Positions 59,486 through 64,000 of a stretch of 64,000 nucleotides of DNA are shown piece by piece (position 1 is the stretch's first letter; every line of letters begins with the position of its first letter). The notes below the pieces were generated by a model. The model saw nothing but the letters and a program-made list of their open reading frames with translations. It did no database searches and had not been told where the DNA came from. Source of the DNA: Triatoma infestans (Eukaryota; Arthropoda; Insecta; Hemiptera; Reduviidae); NCBI GenBank assembly GCA_011037195.1, contig JAAEAF010002341.1, forward strand, positions 101,727 to 165,726. Direction: 5' to 3'. The position numbers were made by a program, and so were the translations under genes.

Positions 59486-60049
59486 ACTACTTTCTTTTAT
59501 CAATCTAAATTATCAGTTATATGGGACAGACTTTGGCTGAACCCTCACAATAAATATTTAAAAATTAATGACACATACATTACAACCATGTATAACAAAA
59601 TTGTTGATCTGGTTTGAATACTCAATTAAAACAAAAACAAAAAAAATGAGGCTGACGATAACGTCAGCGTATGCTAGCGATTTTATTTTACATGTTTCAT
59701 TGACTAGCACACCCTCCCTCTAGAAAACTTTCCAAGTCGTTAATATACAATGAAAATACACAGGGACTTAAGAGGCAACCTTGCATGCAGTTAGAAGCAT
59801 TGGCAGAATATCAAATTTAAAGTAAATCTGCTAATCAGAAGTGCAAGTTTTGGAAAAAGTTCAAGTTTTTTTGGAATTTGCTCGAAAATGCTGTAACGTT
59901 TTTTTTATTTTAGACATAATTTTTCTTTGTAACAAATTTAATTATTTGTCTTTTGAATTACTTCTATTAAAACAGGGCACATAGAAATTAATTAGGGATA
60001 AAATTTCAGTACAATTTTTGTTTAATTTAAAAAATTAAACTGTGTTACC

Positions 60050-60213
60050 TTTTTGCCAACTAGCTCGCATTATTCATATAATTTTCTTCAATTAAAATAG
60101 GTATAATTTTTTGCATCCATCACACAGGCTATCACGGAAAATGTCTCTGATGATTTCCAGCTCTGCGGAATCAACCACCATAACAATTTCAAACATTCTT
60201 TGTTTACTATCAG
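60050..60213 (-). repeat. Dispersed repeat Y
   Basis: Reverse copy of Y (CATCACACAGGCTATCACGG and CAAACATTCTTTGTTTACTA) abutting the start of the duplicated block. Confidence 0.6.
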
Positions 60214-60644
60214 AGACACCGCTGTTACCTCTCTAATCGCTCACTGGAAAATTAGTCTTGCCACCGTCATTAATTTTTTTTTTTTTTTTTTTTTTTGCTA
60301 TTACCCCTTTACCTGTGGCTTTTTTTAATAGTTAAATTTAGTGTTTAAACAAATAATTAACAAAAAAAAAAATTAAATTCTTCACAATTAAAAATTGTTT
60401 TACCATCAACATATTTATCGAGAAGAAAATGTTGAATTTTCTTTCCTTATGTCTTAATTTTTTTGTTTCTTACTTTTCTAAGAGATAACGCATTCCTGGC
60501 ATTTTTGATAAGCATATTCGGGCATTTTGAATATTAGATTACATTGAAGACATGTGTTGAGAAAGTGGTCTGTTTGATAAACATTCAGAAATAAAGATTT
60601 TTTGATATTCTGCTTGATAAAAAATTCAATTGTTTTTAATTAAC

Positions 60645-61300
60645 CCTCCTGAAGGTTAATGGAGGAAAATGATGGCATTATTTGTTGTAATTCTGATGGA
60701 AACTGGAACGAAATGAAACTTGGTCTGTCTGGAGCTGAAGCGTGGCTGCTAGTGCTGAACAAAAGAAAATCTGTGGCTTTAAAGGGTGTGGACACTGTTT
60801 TCGAGGCAGAGATCTTGGGTATTATTGAATGCTGCTGTATAGTGAAAGAGTGGTAGGAAGAGATTAAAGAGGTCAGGATATTCTCTGATAGTCCAGCTGC
60901 ATTAAAGGCGTTGAATAATTCGGGCTGGAGTTCTAAGTTAGATGGGTGAATGTAGGAGAAGACTAGGCGAAAGCTCAGAGGAGCAGAATGGAGCTCTTCT
61001 GAATACTCGGAAGGGCAATGAGAGAGGATGGACGAGTACGTTGGCATTTTGTCGTCCCAGGTCAGGAGCAATTTTGCGATAGAGGAAATTAAGCAATGGA
61101 AGATAAGGTAATTGGTGATGAAGCACGGTGGCGTGTCTCTTCAGGCTAAATCTAAAGCCACAGATCTTCCTTTTTTCAGCCCCAGCAGCCAAGACCAGTT
61201 TCATTCTGTCTAGTGCTACCAGATTTTATAAAAGCCATAAGATAAGGAAACGTGAACTATCTTCTCTCGTTGAACACAATTGAAGTGTCCTGGTGGGTTA
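60645..61300 (+). pseudogene. Degenerate RNase H-bearing retroelement in block copy 2
   Basis: CCNSDGNWNEMKLGLSGAEA, TVFEAEILGIIECC and FSDSPAALKALN mark the first three RNase H acidic boxes in plus orientation, with later frame breaks. Confidence 0.62.
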
Positions 61301-61403
61301 CTAAATGGACACGCCTGGGTAGCCAAACATTTACACTGAATTCAGTGTGTGTAAACTGAATTTGCTCTGTGCAAGTCTGTGTTGTCATACTGTCTGAAAA
61401 ACG

Positions 61404-61445
61404 CATCCCAAAAAATGGGCGAACGCCCGAAACCGGTAGATGGCC
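61404..61445 (+). ncRNA. Hammerhead-like remnant (first core box lost)
   Basis: Stem II GGGCGAACGCCC, GAAA, ACCGGTA and stem I GATG are retained, but CUGANGA has become CCAAAAA. It belongs to the family of the 34-kb inverted repeat. Confidence 0.4.
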
Positions 61446-61559
61446 AAAAAGTGAAGAAGCCAGGCTACCACGGAAAATATCTCTGTTGTTTTCCAGTCTC
61501 CAATATTACCTTTTAATAACCTCTTCATCTTACTACTTACTTCATTTAGGATGATGTAG

Positions 61560-61860
61560 TTCAGTATATAAGCAACCCTTTCTGTCAGGTTTTGTTTAGT
61601 GTGTTGAATGAAAATTATGTGTAATCCCCTTTAACCTTTTTTTTATTTTTGTAAGTATTCTAAAAAATTTTTTGTTTTTTGTTATTTAATAATTGTCTCA
61701 ATACTATTGTTTGTTATTATTATTATAATTAATTTTGATTGTTGTACATATCCCTGAAGAAGACAATAAAATTTGTCGAAACGTCGGATAATTTAAAAAA
61801 AAAAATGTATATTTTTATTGACAGCTCCTTGTGATCTCCTTGCAATTGTAAAATATAACG
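61560..61860 (+). repeat. Penelope-like terminal (pLTR-like) segment
   Basis: AT-rich sequence from a TATA-like CAGTATATAAGC (61563-61574) through the ribozyme to TTTTATTGACAGC and AATTGTAAAATATA. It resembles the sequence around the ribozyme at 24.7 kb. No coding sequence accompanies it. Confidence 0.55.
61749..61790 (+). ncRNA. Hammerhead ribozyme, type I, intact core (copy 2)
   Basis: Stem I TATCC (61749-61753) pairs with GGATA (61786-61790). CTGAAGA is at 61754-61760, stem II GACAA/TTGTC at 61762-61766 and 61773-61777, and GAAA at 61778-61781. ACGT forms the minimal palindromic helix III, and cleavage is expected after C61785 of GUC. All invariant hammerhead residues are present. Compared with 24694, stem II has changed G-C to A-T on both sides together. 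Such minimal helix III forms are thought to act as dimers. Confidence 0.82.
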
Positions 61861-63499
61861 GTCGAGATTTCATTATTATCAAATTTCAAAAATGAAAATT
61901 CATAAGAAGCTCAAACTTGGCATTCCGTTTAGGTACCACCACCACCACCACCGGAAGTGATACAAAGGTTTTTACAAATTATTGTGGAATAATTTTACGA
62001 AAACAATATTAACGTTTAGTGGAATAATTTGTTATCTTATTCAACTGCTGTAGAAAAAAACATATTTTAATCAAAATACGTTCCTACACTGCAGCATTTA
62101 TTTCACTTCTGTTTAGAAATAATTAAGTAAAAATGAGATACGCACAATAGTCAATTACATCAATCAAATCGTATTTATAAAAAACAAATATGTTTTTTTT
62201 TTTAAATACTTTCTCCTACTGCTTCAAGAGAAATTATTGCGATCGTATCAAATTTTGTAATTAAGTTTTTATTCGAAATACATTTTTTTAAGGTTCCCCC
62301 CCTGACTAGAAACATACCTGTTAGTTTCTACTAACGTAGAAAAAAATATAATATTCAACACCACACTCCCTTAGACTCTTGAAGGTAAAGCTTGCACTGG
62401 AGTGTATAAAAGTGGCAATTTACTTTCTTGTCAAAGAAATTTCTAGTAAATTCAAAATAACCATTTTCAAATAATAATTTCTATTGAAATTTAATTAAAG
62501 TTCATTATTCATAAGAATAATTAATATTAATCTTATTTATGTAAAATATAAACCCATATCACAGGTTTTAAATTTAGGTTAACAATCGGCTTGATTCATT
62601 TCTCTAACTTAAAAAAAAATTAGCTTTCAAGTTTTAATTAAGTTTATCACCCGGCTTTTTCATTAATTTCAACTTTTTGACTCTTATTAAACAAAACAAA
62701 TGACAAAATAAAAACTGTATGGGATACATTCTATGTTTAATTTATTGAATACGATGATTATTAAAGCAGATTGCGAACGAGACTGGAATATAATGCTACT
62801 TTCAAGGTTGGTGGTTGCCATAGCAATGCTGGTAGTTCATGGTTCACGCCTTGAATGTCACAGTTTGGATGAGACATTAAAATTGTTTACCATACTATAA
62901 TGTCATTTATAGTGAATTTGATTAATCTCATCACAAATAATTATCACATTAAATTAAATACAAATTAATTTATACACTTCTACGATATTAGTTGTTTATT
63001 TTGATTAATTACAGTTTATTTTTACACTTTAGTTAATTAAAATTTTAATCTGTGTTATTGTTTATTTAATATATAATACTTTCTTCATCATGTCCTCTTG
63101 ACTTAGATTAAATTCATCGTCGTTCCCGCAGATCTAGCCATTGTGGTTTTGTTGTGATACTCCCCCAATTTGAACACGTTGTTCAGAACCATAGAGCACT
63201 TCTGTCTTAGAGAACGTTGTCTCCACTCTCCCCGTAGCGGGAAAGTGATAGCCACTTCTTCAGAGAGCTTGGCGGTCATGCGGATACCCTCGCTTAACAA
63301 CATTTACACTGACACCTCCAACATTCACACAATTCATAGAGCCTGCAGAGACAGTTTAGCCAATTCCAGCTCATCATCTGCCTCACTCGCTATTATTATT
63401 ATTATTATTTGTCTGTGAGGAGGGACCAAATCCTATGCTATTTAAAGACCCACTGGACTGGCATCTAACCCCCACCAAAAAAAATAAAAAACAGGTCTA

Positions 63500-64000
63500 A
63501 TCAAAAACGAAGAACCGGGGTCTAATTCACACAAGATTCACCGCAGTTGTACAAATCAGATCATAGACCTTAATGGGAAGTAGCTCTTCCACAGATATAC
63601 TGTTCTGCCCAAAGATTCTGAACCTAATTTCCTCACAACCCATACAATCTGCTGTCATAAGATGGAAGGATGTTTCTTCATCTGTCTAACAAACTCTGCA
63701 AAAGGCCGACTAACATGATCCCCATTACGTAGATCTATTTCATTAAATCTCAATGCCAAGAAAAGGATCCAACCAGATATCTAAGAGAGGTCTGTGAAGG
63801 ACAAAACAACATCAGTGGCCCTATTCGGGCCTTCCATTGAGCATCTTAAACTGTCGACTATTCACTGAGTTCATCCATACGGATGAATGCTGTGAAACTA
63901 TGCACGCCTGAAAGGCTTTACAAACAAGTGTCTAAAGATACACCAACGGCAGGCTTGGGATCAATGAAGAGAAGTGAGGCACCTAATTTGGCAAACCATA
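63500..64000 (-). pseudogene. RNase H-bearing non-LTR retroelement, cut by window edge
   Basis: The minus strand begins off the edge with FAKLGASLLFIDPKPAVGVS (compare FVGPEPALGI at 38 kb) and ends ADCMGCEEIRFRIFGQNSIS, the C-terminal arm. Several frame breaks are visible. Confidence 0.65.

Larger units (their letters stand above)
60215..63490 (+). repeat. Long duplicated block, copy 2
   Basis: Direct copy of 39752-43275, lacking the solo LTR F. About 41290-41590 of copy 1 is replaced by 61335-61860, which holds the hammerhead and Penelope-like segment. Confidence 0.82.

Noticed and set aside
60640..61071. A 143-codon minus-strand ORF, and its counterpart at 40817-41137
   Set aside because: Both are shadows of the plus-strand RNase H frame, which shows the catalytic motifs.

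Overview
This window reads as AT-rich nuclear DNA of an animal, almost certainly an insect. The signs are a spliced multi-exon gene with GT-AG introns that encodes an insect-type ionotropic receptor, Jockey-like and RNase H-bearing non-LTR retrotransposons, mariner transposases, tRNA-derived SINEs, a Penelope-like element and many solo LTRs. There is no operon-like gene packing. I cannot name the species or order from the sequence alone.

The only host gene I can support is a chemosensory ionotropic receptor of the IR75-like antennal clade on the minus strand (56105 down to 44920). Nine exons can be placed to the base. All introns start GT and end AG, all junction phases agree, and the 1824-nt reading frame gives 607 residues with a signal peptide, a bilobed ligand-binding domain, three membrane helices and a pore loop. 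Its introns hold SINEs, a mariner remnant, non-LTR remnants and a solo LTR.

Everything else is transposable-element debris, often nested. From left to right: 0.7-1.7 kb, a repeat with short inverted ends called X here (further copies at 4.1-4.8, 16.2-17.2, 20.4-21.4 and 56.6-57.6 kb); 2.6-3.8 kb, non-LTR pieces joined head-on; 5.7-9.8 kb, degenerate Jockey and RNase H retroelement remnants; 12.3-13.6 kb, a retroelement 3' end split by a 925-bp insertion with a 15-bp target duplication; 15-16 kb, one solo LTR inside another; 19.4-22.2 kb, a solo LTR, a Jockey RT fragment, an X copy and a 5'-truncated retroelement with a clean 13-bp duplication; 23.4-25.9 kb, a SINE, a Penelope-like element 3' end with a hammerhead-ribozyme motif, a mariner and a solo LTR; 28.1-28.4 and 33.8-34.1 kb, two inverted pairs of hammerhead-like motifs; 36.1-37.7 kb, a mariner interrupted by a palindromic LTR composite; 39.8-43.3 and 60.2-63.5 kb, two direct copies of a long block that flank the receptor gene; 58.4-59.5 kb, a Jockey element interrupted by a solo LTR; and 63.5-64 kb, another RNase H retroelement running off the edge.

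The most interesting signal is the set of hammerhead ribozyme folds, type I with very short palindromic helix III. The copy at 61749-61790 has every core residue and complementary stems. Its stem II differs from the copy at 24694 by a compensatory base-pair change, and that second copy lies about 400 bp downstream of a Penelope-type GIY-YIG nuclease fragment. Such ribozymes are known from Penelope-like elements and retrozymes. The head-to-head paired arrangement at two loci here is the less familiar part.
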